The notes under the pieces are model-generated. The model ran no database searches and had not been told where the DNA came from. It saw nothing but the letters and a program-made list of their open reading frames with translations. From CAG-826 sp964546565 (GTDB lineage: Bacteria > Bacillota_I > Bacilli_A > RFN20 > CAG-826), in assembly GCA_964546565.1 (NCBI GenBank), contig CAZJKC010000016.1, positions 1 through 30,007 of the forward strand: 30,007 bases of DNA, given 5' to 3'. This document shows, piece after piece, positions 23,446 through 30,007 of the stretch. How positions within the stretch are numbered: position 1 is the stretch's first letter; each line of letters begins with the position of its first letter. The translations under genes and the position numbers were made by a program.

Positions 23446-24929
23446 TTATTGTTTCTATATATGCTATTTTTTTTATGATTGTTTATTTATGGAATATGGA
23501 AAAGCATTTTGTTTTACAATATTACAATTCCAAACGATATATTAAATTATTAAAATCATTTATTCGTTTAAAAGAATATAAAAAGTATCTTTTGATGATT
23601 ATTTTATGGCTTCTTTCTATCTTTTTCATGAAAAGATTGGTTTATTTAAGTGCTTTTATTTTTTTATTAAGCACGGTGGTGATTATATATAATTTTCCTA
23701 AAGAAAAATGCGCTTTCACAAGGCGTAATGTAACATTGTTATTAACAGCGACGATACCTTTTTTATGTTTTTTTTATCTTAGTTATGGGTATCTTTTTAT
23801 CGCTATAACAGTTGGTCTTTTTATTATGCCTTTTTATATTATGGGTATTAACTATTTATTAATCCCAGTAGAAATAATGATAAAAAGAAAGTATATAAAA
23901 CGAGCCCAAAATAAATTGTTAGCGATGAAAAAATTAAAAATAGTGGCTATTACAGGAAGTTATGGAAAGACCTCGTTAAAAAACATTTTATGGCAATTAT
24001 TATCGTTAAAATATCATGTGCAAATGTCACCTAAATCTGTTAATACGCTTATGGGATTGACAAAATTCATAAATGAACAAGTTCTTTTATCAACGGAAAT
24101 ACTAATACTAGAATGTGGTGTCGATGAAAAAGGTGGAATGGATAAGATTTTATCTTTATTTACCCCGGATGTAGCGATTTTATCCGCTATTGGGGCAATG
24201 CATTTATCGACATTTAATAATATATATACTATTTATGATGAAAAAAAGAAATTGTTAAAAAAAGCAAAATGTGGATTTTATAATTTTGATAATCCTTTTT
24301 TAAGAGAACATCAAAATGAATTAAGTACATATCATGCATATTCTATTGGGGATTATTTTAAGACTTATCAAAGAGGGGAAAATGGTTTAGAAGTAATTTT
24401 GAATAATGATGAAGTATTAAGTATCCCTTTATATGGCTTTTTTCAATTACAAAATATCAGTGGGGCTATTGCGGTAGCGGAGTTTTTTAATGTAGAAAGA
24501 CAAGAATGGCTCTTTCTTTTACCAACCTTAAAAGGTGTTGATCATCGTCTTGTTAAGAAGTATTATCACGACATGATTATCTTTGATGATGCTTATAATG
24601 GCAATGAAGAGGGGATAATTGAAGCGATAAAGACCGTAATGATTTATCATCAAAAGAAGGGTCTTATAACGCCAGGGGTGATTGAATTAGGAACAGAGTA
24701 TGAAAAAGTTAATCGTCATATTGCGTCTTATTTAGATAATTTCGATTTTATTTGTATTGTTGCTCCTAATGGCTATCATCCCATATATGATGAGTATGTT
24801 AAGCAATATGGTAATCATCATAAAATAACTTATGTAAAATCATTTAAAGAGGGATTTGCTAAAATGTTAGAATACAAGATAAAAGTATTATTAATCGCAA
24901 ATGATACTTTTAATACTTTTTTGAAATGA
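23442..24929 (+). CDS. MurF-like Mur ligase with N-terminal membrane domain
   Basis: A 495-residue Mur ligase. Residues 1-150 form about four or five transmembrane helices instead of the usual soluble MurF UDP-binding domain. The central ATPase domain has the P-loop ITGSYGKTSLK (170-180) and the ECGVDEKGGM metal/ATP region; the C-terminal domain has HR (368-369) and FDDAYNGN (381-388), matching the MurF DDSYNANP motif. MurF adds D-Ala-D-Ala to UDP-MurNAc-tripeptide, and ddl lies two genes downstream, supporting this role. The membrane domain suggests the substrate may be lipid-linked or that the enzyme is tethered. It may be the only MurF or a paralogue; the window cannot say. Confidence 0.87.
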   Translation: MIIVSIYAIFFMIVYLWNMEKHFVLQYYNSKRYIKLLKSFIRLKEYKKYLLMIILWLLSIFFMKRLVYLSAFIFLLSTVVIIYNFPKEKCAFTRRNVTLLLTATIPFLCFFYLSYGYLFIAITVGLFIMPFYIMGINYLLIPVEIMIKRKYIKRAQNKLLAMKKLKIVAITGSYGKTSLKNILWQLLSLKYHVQMSPKSVNTLMGLTKFINEQVLLSTEILILECGVDEKGGMDKILSLFTPDVAILSAIGAMHLSTFNNIYTIYDEKKKLLKKAKCGFYNFDNPFLREHQNELSTYHAYSIGDYFKTYQRGENGLEVILNNDEVLSIPLYGFFQLQNISGAIAVAEFFNVERQEWLFLLPTLKGVDHRLVKKYYHDMIIFDDAYNGNEEGIIEAIKTVMIYHQKKGLITPGVIELGTEYEKVNRHIASYLDNFDFICIVAPNGYHPIYDEYVKQYGNHHKITYVKSFKEGFAKMLEYKIKVLLIANDTFNTFLK

Positions 24930-24935
24930 TATACT
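24927..24935 (+). promoter_or_regulatory. Extended -10 at the end of the MurF-like gene
   Basis: TGA then TATACT (24930-24935) overlaps the murF stop region and repeats the extended -10 seen at 18809-18817. A transcript from here would have a leader of only about ten bases before the NUDIX start. No good -35 is seen. Confidence 0.35.
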
Positions 24936-24952
24936 AATGTTTGGTGATAGAA

Positions 24953-25552
24953 ATGGAAAATGATTATTACAAAATATTGATGAAAATCCATAGCGTAGCT
25001 AAAATTGGTTTACTTTATTCGCATGATCCTTACGCTATCGAGAATTACCAAGAAATACAAGAAATAACTCGTGATGCTTTAGAACAGTTTCTTGATATTA
25101 AAATCGAGCGTCCTAATTATCTTGCTCGAGATATTTATCCGACTCCAAATTTATCGGTAAGGACATTTATTTTTAATGAAAAAAATGAAGTTCTTTTAGT
25201 TCAAGAAGCGCGTGATGGCCTATGGTCTTTACCAGGAGGATGGATAGATTTATATGATACCCCCACTTCTGCGGCTAAAAAAGAATGCCTGCAAGAAGCA
25301 GGTGCAGATATTGAAATCAAAAGATTAGTTGGTATTGCTGATTTATCGAATAAAAATAGTTCTAAAAATAGTGAATTTGTCATTGTATTTGAAGGAAGGC
25401 TATTATCTTTGAAGAAAGAGCATTGTCATGAAACGACCGATGTTCGCTTTTTCGCACTTGAAGATTTACCACCGATGTCTCATAAAATGTATCAAGAGAC
25501 TATGGAAAGATTTTTAGAAGCAATCAAAGATAATACCACGATTTTTGATTAG
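24953..25552 (+). CDS. NUDIX hydrolase with N-terminal helical domain (YjhB type)
   Basis: A 199-residue protein. Residues 1-60 form the helical N-terminal domain seen in this NUDIX subgroup (IGLLYSHDPYAIENYQEI). The NUDIX box reads GGWIDLYDTPTSAAKKE followed by CLQEAGA: the first Glu is Asp and one of the paired Glu is Gln, while the last catalytic Glu remains. This subgroup often has a degenerate first position, so activity is plausible but metal binding may be altered. It likely hydrolyses a nucleoside diphosphate linked to another group. Start ATG 24953 is preferred to in-frame TTG 24941 or GTG 24944. ddl follows after nine bases. Confidence 0.88.
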   Translation: MENDYYKILMKIHSVAKIGLLYSHDPYAIENYQEIQEITRDALEQFLDIKIERPNYLARDIYPTPNLSVRTFIFNEKNEVLLVQEARDGLWSLPGGWIDLYDTPTSAAKKECLQEAGADIEIKRLVGIADLSNKNSSKNSEFVIVFEGRLLSLKKEHCHETTDVRFFALEDLPPMSHKMYQETMERFLEAIKDNTTIFD

Positions 25553-25561
25553 GAGAAGCAA

Positions 25562-26665
25562 ATGGAAAAATTAGCAATTGTTTACGGCGGTGATAGTTTA
25601 GAGCATGATATCTCCATTATCACAGCCTTTTTAGTTATGAAAAATTGTCAAGTTAATAAACGCCCATATGTCATGATATATTTATCAAGAGAGGGCGTTT
25701 TTTATTGCGGAAAAGCTTTAGAAAAGAAAGAAAACTATCATTCTCTTCAAGGCTTCCATCAAGGTCATTTTATTCATCGTCATAAGAAAAATTATTTTGT
25801 TAGTAGATGGCAAAGAATCGCTATTGATAGTTGTCTTCTATGCGTTCATGGGGCTCATTCGGAAGATGGATCGGTAGGTGCGATATTTGATACTTTAAAA
25901 ATACCATCAACTTTTAGTAGTGTCGAAAATGCGGCGATATTGCAAAATAAAAATTTAACAAAAATGATTTTAAAAGAAATAAATATACCGGTCGTGCCGA
26001 GTGTTTTAATAAAAAAACAACAGTTACGTGAGCATCGTTTTGATATTAATGATTTGATTTCCTCTCTCCAACCACCATATATTGTTAAACCTGTTCATTT
26101 AGGTTCATCGATTGGCGTTTATAAATGTCAAAATGCGATTGATATTCAAAAAGAAATTCCTACCTTGTGGCATTTAGATTCTGAAATAATAGTTGAAGAG
26201 GTCATTTCTGCATTACATGAATATAATATTGCTATTGTAGGCGATGAAAGAGAATTATTCTTGTCAGATATTGAAGAAGTTAATAAGGAAAATGAAGTCC
26301 TTTCTTTTCATGATAAATATGAAGAGTTTAGTGGTCATAATCAAAAGCAAATACCTGCTCATATTGATGAAAAAGTCGAAAAAATGATACAGGAATACGC
26401 TAAGAAAGCCTTTATTCATTTAGATTGTGTGGGTGTTGTTCGTTTTGATTTTTTATATAATGCTCAAAATAAACAATTGTTTTTAAATGAAATAAATACA
26501 ATACCCGGTTCTTTAGCGTATTATTTATTTGAGTCAAAAGGAATGAGTTTTCATGAATTAATATCGCTACTGATAGATATAAGCCATTATCAATATGAAA
26601 AGAAAAAGAACTATATAACAACTTATCACGATAGTAATTTATTAACAATCATGGCTAAAAAATAA
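25562..26665 (+). CDS. ddl: D-alanine--D-alanine ligase
   Basis: ATP-grasp ligase making the D-Ala-D-Ala dipeptide used by MurF, 367 residues. Landmarks: YGGDSLEHDIS with the substrate-binding Glu14, VHGAHSEDGSVGAIFDTL, KPVHLGSSIGVYK (ATP/substrate loop), and VRFDFLY...FLNEINTIPGS with the metal-binding Glu and Asn. Behind TTAGGAGAA. Its presence with the MurF-like ligase shows the organism builds peptidoglycan and so is not a wall-less Mollicute. The short tail after the ligase core (ISHYQYEKKKNY) is unremarkable. Confidence 0.94.
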   Translation: MEKLAIVYGGDSLEHDISIITAFLVMKNCQVNKRPYVMIYLSREGVFYCGKALEKKENYHSLQGFHQGHFIHRHKKNYFVSRWQRIAIDSCLLCVHGAHSEDGSVGAIFDTLKIPSTFSSVENAAILQNKNLTKMILKEINIPVVPSVLIKKQQLREHRFDINDLISSLQPPYIVKPVHLGSSIGVYKCQNAIDIQKEIPTLWHLDSEIIVEEVISALHEYNIAIVGDERELFLSDIEEVNKENEVLSFHDKYEEFSGHNQKQIPAHIDEKVEKMIQEYAKKAFIHLDCVGVVRFDFLYNAQNKQLFLNEINTIPGSLAYYLFESKGMSFHELISLLIDISHYQYEKKKNYITTYHDSNLLTIMAKK

Positions 26666-26771
26666 AGTTTTTTTGATTAGTTTAGGTTTATAAGGTGATA
26701 GGAATTGTGGTATCATTATTTTATCAAGAAAATCCATTGTATAAACAATTGGAAAAAGGAGGATATATTTA

Positions 26772-27476
26772 ATGGCGACACCACATATTGCTGCTAAAGA
26801 AGGCGATTTTGCCAAAGTTGTATTAATGCCAGGAGATCCCTTACGAGCGAAGTTTATTGCCGAAACATTTTTAGAAGATGCTCAACTAGTGACGAGTGTA
26901 CGTAATATTTATGGTTATACCGGATATTATCATGGAAAGAGAGTTTCTGTTATGGCGTCAGGAATGGGAATGCCATCAATAGGAATTTATAGCCATGAAT
27001 TATATGAATCATATGGAGTAGAAACAATTATTAGAATTGGATCCTGTGGTTCATATCAAGAAAACATTAATTTATTTGATGTTATTGTGTGTATGGGTGC
27101 TTGTACCGATAGCAATTGGGCTTCGCAATTTAATTTAAATGGCGGTACCTATAGTGCAATTGCTGATTTTGATTTAGTAAGACGAGCTTATGATATCGCT
27201 AATGAAAGAAAAGTACCGGTTCATGTTGGCAATATTTTCTCAGCTGATATTTTCTATGATGAAGATCCTAATACGTGGAAAAAATGGGCTGCTTTAGGAT
27301 GTTTAGGAGTAGAAATGGAATCATATGCGTTATACGCTACTGCGGCTCGTTTAGGTAAGAAAGCCCTTTGTCTTTTAACTGTTTCCGATCATTTCCTTAA
27401 AGAAGGGAAAGCGACTGTTGAAGAAAGACAAATGGGATTCAAAGCTATGATGGAAATAGCTCTTGAATTAGCGTAA
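26772..27476 (+). CDS. deoD: Purine-nucleoside phosphorylase, DeoD type
   Basis: Hexameric low-molecular-weight PNP, 234 residues, that splits purine (deoxy)nucleosides with phosphate. Seen: TPHIAAKEGDFA, LMPGDPLRAKFIA (phosphate-binding Arg25), RIGSCGSYQ, LGVEMESYALY (ribose-binding Glu) and LTVSDHFL with the catalytic Asp. Full length. Behind AAAGGAGGA after a 106-base gap, so probably a separate transcription unit; I see no unambiguous promoter. The NERD-like gene starts five bases after its stop. Confidence 0.96.
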   Translation: MATPHIAAKEGDFAKVVLMPGDPLRAKFIAETFLEDAQLVTSVRNIYGYTGYYHGKRVSVMASGMGMPSIGIYSHELYESYGVETIIRIGSCGSYQENINLFDVIVCMGACTDSNWASQFNLNGGTYSAIADFDLVRRAYDIANERKVPVHVGNIFSADIFYDEDPNTWKKWAALGCLGVEMESYALYATAARLGKKALCLLTVSDHFLKEGKATVEERQMGFKAMMEIALELA

Positions 27477-27480
27477 TTTG

Positions 27481-28086
27481 ATGGAACATATAGTAATTAT
27501 CATTATCTATTCTTTAGCAATTGTTATTACCTTGTTTATTTTCTTTTATCCCATTGTTAAGAAATATTTAGATTTGCATTGTTTTCATCGAATGATGCAA
27601 AGACGTGTTTATCGAATTACTAAGAATTATGATTTTTGCTTATTGCAAAATCATACAATACCTTTCGATAGCGGGCATTCTATTAAATTTGATCATATTA
27701 TTTTTGGTGATAAATACTTTTATTGTATAGCTGATAAGTCATGGAATGGCTCTGTATTAGGCTCTTATCGTGATGATAATTGGATTCTTTATGAAAAAAA
27801 CAAAGATCATCGTCAATATGTTAAAAATCCTTTAAAAATCAACCAATCACGTATCAACAAATTATCAATAATGACGGGGATTGATCGTGAAATATTTATT
27901 AATATTGTGGTTGTTAATGATGATTGTTTATTTCATTGTGTTTCATTACGTTCCGATTATGTTTATATTGTTCATGCTTCTGATTTAGAGAAAACAATAA
28001 TTGATATTGAAAAAAGGAATGTTCAGCCGTTTGATAGTTCAGAAATTGAAAAGGTTGTTGCGGAAATCAATCAATTAAAAAAATAG
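27481..28086 (+). CDS. Membrane-anchored NERD-like protein with altered active site
   Basis: A 201-residue protein: one transmembrane segment at about 4-24, then a domain that fits the nuclease-related (NERD) pattern. Asp71-His72 (KFDHIIF) matches the conserved metal ligand; CIADKSWNGSV at 82-92 lines up with the usual IE-x-K-NW-x-G core but has Ala84 where the catalytic Glu belongs; KNPLKINQSRINKL matches the conserved NP-x-xQ-x-x-x-x-x-L stretch. It is probably not an active nuclease. Starts five bases after deoD without a clear binding site, so coupled. Its end overlaps the convergent zinc-ribbon remnant by 12 bases. Confidence 0.7.
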   Translation: MEHIVIIIIYSLAIVITLFIFFYPIVKKYLDLHCFHRMMQRRVYRITKNYDFCLLQNHTIPFDSGHSIKFDHIIFGDKYFYCIADKSWNGSVLGSYRDDNWILYEKNKDHRQYVKNPLKINQSRINKLSIMTGIDREIFINIVVVNDDCLFHCVSLRSDYVYIVHASDLEKTIIDIEKRNVQPFDSSEIEKVVAEINQLKK

Positions 28087-28425
28087 AAGCAAAAATAGGT
28101 GACACATATCATCAGTAGTATGAGAAAAATAGGGAATAAAGTCCTCAGTAAATATGGCATGAGTTCTACCACATGATTTACATTTAACACGAGTAATTCT
28201 TATTTTATAACTTTCATTATCTATAACAATCGTACGATAATAATACCCTTTAATACAGAAGTTCCCAACACAAGAACATTTATTACATTTACATTGATTA
28301 AGATCACATTCATCAACAGTTTTTTGATATAAATCGTTTATATAGTTAACAAGTTGTGATTTTTCATTAGTTTTATGAATTTTTTTAGTAATAGACTTGA
28401 GAATTTGAATTGGAATCATTATCAT
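28075..28425 (-). pseudogene. Truncated DUF6431 zinc-ribbon protein, mobile-element remnant
   Basis: A 116-residue frame with the Cys-rich pattern of DUF6431 proteins: CKCNKCSCVGNFCIKGYYYR, then RITRVKCKSCGRTHAIF and DFIPYFSH. These proteins usually continue well past this point and are common in transposon-like loci. Here the frame ends after a low-quality LFLLLFF tail overlapping the neighbouring gene, so the C-terminal part has been lost. There is no ribosome site on the minus strand upstream of the ATG. A dead remnant is the best reading. Confidence 0.6.
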
Positions 28426-28465
28426 ACTTATCTTTGGAGGAACAATCCGAAATTAAAAAATAACA

Positions 28466-28502
28466 TGAAAAAAAGCGAATCCACAAATAAAGTAGATTCG
28501 CT
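28466..28502 (-). terminator. Terminator of the RHS/immunity unit
   Basis: On the minus strand, AGCGAATC (28502-28495) pairs with GATTCGCT (28481-28474), followed by seven T (28473 down). Properly oriented about 105 bases after the putative immunity gene stop; nothing else is visible between them. Confidence 0.8.
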
Positions 28503-28607
28503 AAATTTGTTTTTAAAAGATAATATTGTCAAAACACCCATTTAAAATTTATTGTTTTCTTAAAGATATTATCTACTATGTAATTTTTAATTAATAAGCA
28601 TTAGCAA

Positions 28608-28922
28608 TTACGAAGCATCATAATAATTTATTTGAATAATTTGAACATTATTCCATAATTGTTTAAGAGTAAAAGTTCCTTTTCTTCCCAATTTAAAAAG
28701 TTTATAATCTTCTTTAAAATATTTATAAAAAGATACTGTTTCTGAATCATCTTCAACAAGTTTAACTTCAATCCTAACCATATGTTTATCATTGTAAACA
28801 CAATCAACACATCTTTTGATAATACATTTTTTATAATGAGCATATTCTTTGATTGAAAAAATAATGCTTTCAATTTTTCCTTCGTTTAAATTATTAATAA
28901 TCTCTTCGTAATTATAGTTCAT
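28608..28922 (-). CDS. Putative immunity protein of the RHS toxin
   Basis: A 104-residue small soluble protein without signal peptide or membrane span. It starts at ATG 28922, which overlaps the RHS stop as TAATG, so it is translated directly after the toxin. The C-terminal stretch YKLFKLGRKGTFTLKQLW is distinctive but I cannot name a family. Size, cytosolic nature and tight coupling behind an RHS C-terminus are the standard features of a cognate immunity protein; function is inferred from context only. An in-frame upstream start at 28934 is less likely. Confidence 0.6.
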   Translation of the reverse strand: MNYNYEEIINNLNEGKIESIIFSIKEYAHYKKCIIKRCVDCVYNDKHMVRIEVKLVEDDSETVSFYKYFKEDYKLFKLGRKGTFTLKQLWNNVQIIQINYYDAS

Positions 28923-29821
28923 TAACCTAACCACTCCTTAATTAATTCTAATAATTCTTTCCATCCTAAATTTAACTTGTTTTTTCTGATGTATTGATGA
29001 ATTTCATTTAATATATCCCTTACTCTAGGATCCTTTGGATTATATCCAGCAGATCTAGCAGCTTGTTCAAATTGTTTATTTTGAACTCTGTTGTTGCCAG
29101 GTCTATTATTTGATGCAAACATATAAGTGGCACCTAATAATCCAACAACACCTAGTATTTGTGTTCCAGTTACAGTTACTGTAATTGTTCCAGTAACATC
29201 AAACATCAAAGCATTACCAGAATTTATCAATCTAAAAGTTGGTAAACTTGTAGAAAAACTCATTCCTGCCAATATTCCAAACAAAGCACCGATTACTCCA
29301 CCAAATACTGTTGCCCCTAAATAATCATACCAAGCTACATTTTCATCAAATATTTGTCCATCATTACGGTAATCAATATATGAAGCAACTCCAAATCCAA
29401 ATACTGCCCCTATAATTAAACCAATTAATAAAGCACTATGCCCACTAGGATCCACATTCATAATCGGATTATTACCACAATACGCATATAAGTTTAACCC
29501 ATTAATACTATCAGGATCTAAATACTCAATGCTATCAGGACTAATCCATCGACATAACTTAGGACTATAGTATCTGTTATTACAATAATATAGATTACTA
29601 TAGACATCATAATAATATCCTCGATATCTAAAAGGATTAAGATTACCTATAGATTGACTATCGGTATCTTCAGTTAAGGTAGAAGATAAGACTTTATGAT
29701 TACCATATGCATCATATAGGTATTTAGCAACAAGACTACCATCTTCTTTATAGATGCTTTCAATGTCACCTTGGATATTTCTGACATAGAAATATCTACT
29801 TCCACTATAAATGAATCCCAC
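28922..29821 (-). CDS. 5'-truncated RHS protein: core end plus toxin tip
   Basis: A 299-residue C-terminal fragment of a much larger RHS/YD-repeat protein. Residues 9-128 are the RHS core end: RYFYVRNIQGDIESIY, YLYDAYGN, PFRYRGYYYD, YYCNNRYYSPKLCRWISPD and YAYCGNNPIMNVDPSGH, the point where toxin tips begin. Then come glycine-rich hydrophobic stretches (about 129-150 and 168-190) and a helical C-terminal domain (NKQFEQAARSAGYNPKD...LLELIKEWLG) of unknown activity. The thousands of bases of repeats expected upstream are missing; the sequence becomes unrelated near 29822. GTG 29821 has no binding site, and the frame stays open to 29890. Probably a displaced or disrupted toxin module. Confidence 0.75.
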   Translation of the reverse strand: MGFIYSGSRYFYVRNIQGDIESIYKEDGSLVAKYLYDAYGNHKVLSSTLTEDTDSQSIGNLNPFRYRGYYYDVYSNLYYCNNRYYSPKLCRWISPDSIEYLDPDSINGLNLYAYCGNNPIMNVDPSGHSALLIGLIIGAVFGFGVASYIDYRNDGQIFDENVAWYDYLGATVFGGVIGALFGILAGMSFSTSLPTFRLINSGNALMFDVTGTITVTVTGTQILGVVGLLGATYMFASNNRPGNNRVQNKQFEQAARSAGYNPKDPRVRDILNEIHQYIRKNKLNLGWKELLELIKEWLG

Positions 29822-29869
29822 TAGTTTTTCAAGAATGTGGAAAAATCTTTTATATGCATGAATATCAAG

Positions 29870-29917
29870 AAAAAAGGGGCTGTTAAGAAACTATAAAAGT
29901 TTCTAGCCCTTTTTTGC
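29870..29917. repeat. Hairpin at probable IS edge, possible terminator
   Basis: GGGCT and AGAAACT on the left pair with AGTTTCT and AGCCC on the right, with a 4-base bulge (GTTA) and 5-base loop, flanked by an A-run and a T-run. The left arm GGGGCTGTTAAGAAAC has the look of an insertion-sequence terminal repeat. It also serves as a bidirectional terminator, shielding the element from outside transcription. Confidence 0.5.
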
Positions 29918-29961
29918 TTTAAAAAAAAGAAGGATATGCACAAAGTTATCCCTCTTTGATA

Positions 29962-29988
29962 AAATACCTCTTGTCCAGGGAGGTATTT
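29962..29988 (+). promoter_or_regulatory. Hairpin sequestering the ribosome binding site
   Basis: Perfect 9-bp stem AAATACCTC (29962-29970) with GAGGTATTT (29980-29988), 9-base loop. The right arm contains the GGGAGGT ribosome site for the ATG at 29991. An extended -10-like TGATAAAAT lies at 29957-29965, so a transcript from this promoter would begin inside the hairpin and leave the site free, while read-through transcripts would fold it. Confidence 0.5.
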
Positions 29989-29990
29989 AC

Positions 29991-30007
29991 ATGCCTTATT
30001 TTACCAT
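29991..30007 (+). CDS. Start of a gene cut by the window edge, possibly a transposase
   Basis: ATG with GGGAGGT six bases upstream; only MPYFT is visible. Position just inside a probable IS end and behind a site-sequestering hairpin suggests a transposase, but nothing in five residues proves it. Confidence 0.35.

Noticed and set aside
26733..26753. ATTGT/ACAAT inverted repeat upstream of deoD as an operator
   Set aside because: Only five base pairs in A+T-rich DNA; not distinguishable from chance.

Overview
The window is a typical chromosomal stretch of a low-GC, walled, Gram-positive-type bacterium (Bacillota, Bacilli/Erysipelotrichia-like or one of the uncultured Mollicutes-relative lineages). 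This rests on strong A+T bias, strong AGGAGG-type ribosome binding sites, TATAAT promoters that are often extended (TGn) with weak -35 boxes, gene orders tsaE-tsaB-rimI-tsaD and ecfA1-ecfA2-ecfT-truA-rplM-rpsI, and peptidoglycan genes (murF-like, ddl). TGA is used as a stop codon (lgt, the alpha/beta hydrolase, murF), so this is genetic code 11 and not the Mycoplasma code. A species cannot be named from the sequence alone.

Layout. Positions 225-3291: a nucleotide phosphatase (Ntdp/DUF402) followed by the tRNA t6A machinery (tsaE, tsaB, tsaD) with rimI embedded. 3387-5898: asnS and an unrecognised membrane-anchored protein, closed by a bidirectional terminator. 5953-7950 (minus): three membrane proteins of unknown role. 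8146-11040: an 842-residue repeat-built lipoprotein and a MazG-like pyrophosphohydrolase, meeting a Cof-type HAD phosphatase head-on. 12046-16668: a palindromic operator and extended -10 promoter driving dCMP deaminase, the ECF vitamin-transporter energising module (ecfA1, ecfA2, ecfT) and a truA gene fused in frame to a PHP histidinol-phosphatase domain. 16720-17767: rplM-rpsI with a structured leader resembling the L13 autoregulatory leader, and a terminator shared with a YfcE-type phosphodiesterase. 18364-19914: four tRNA genes (Ile-GAT, then Val-CAC, Thr-TGT and Leu-TAG from one promoter) flanking about 1 kb without a conventional gene. That kilobase holds a possible small structured RNA, two possible small peptides and a decayed gene. 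19955-28086: lgt, a GNAT with membrane tail, cdaA (c-di-AMP synthase), an alpha/beta hydrolase, a membrane-fused MurF, a NUDIX hydrolase, ddl, deoD and a NERD-like membrane protein. 28075-30007: an accessory end with a truncated DUF6431 zinc-ribbon remnant, an orphan RHS toxin tip with its overlapping putative immunity gene, and the probable edge of an insertion sequence.

How it fits together: most genes are core housekeeping (tRNA modification and charging, ribosomal proteins, vitamin uptake, nucleotide clean-up, cell-wall precursor synthesis, c-di-AMP signalling), in tightly coupled operons with TAATG or ATGA junctions. The most unusual items are the TruA-PHP fusion, the interleaved inverted repeats with their own promoter and terminator-like signals between tRNA genes, the 20-bp operator, the membrane-fused MurF partnered with an alpha/beta hydrolase, and the truncated RHS toxin/immunity cassette beside an IS edge.
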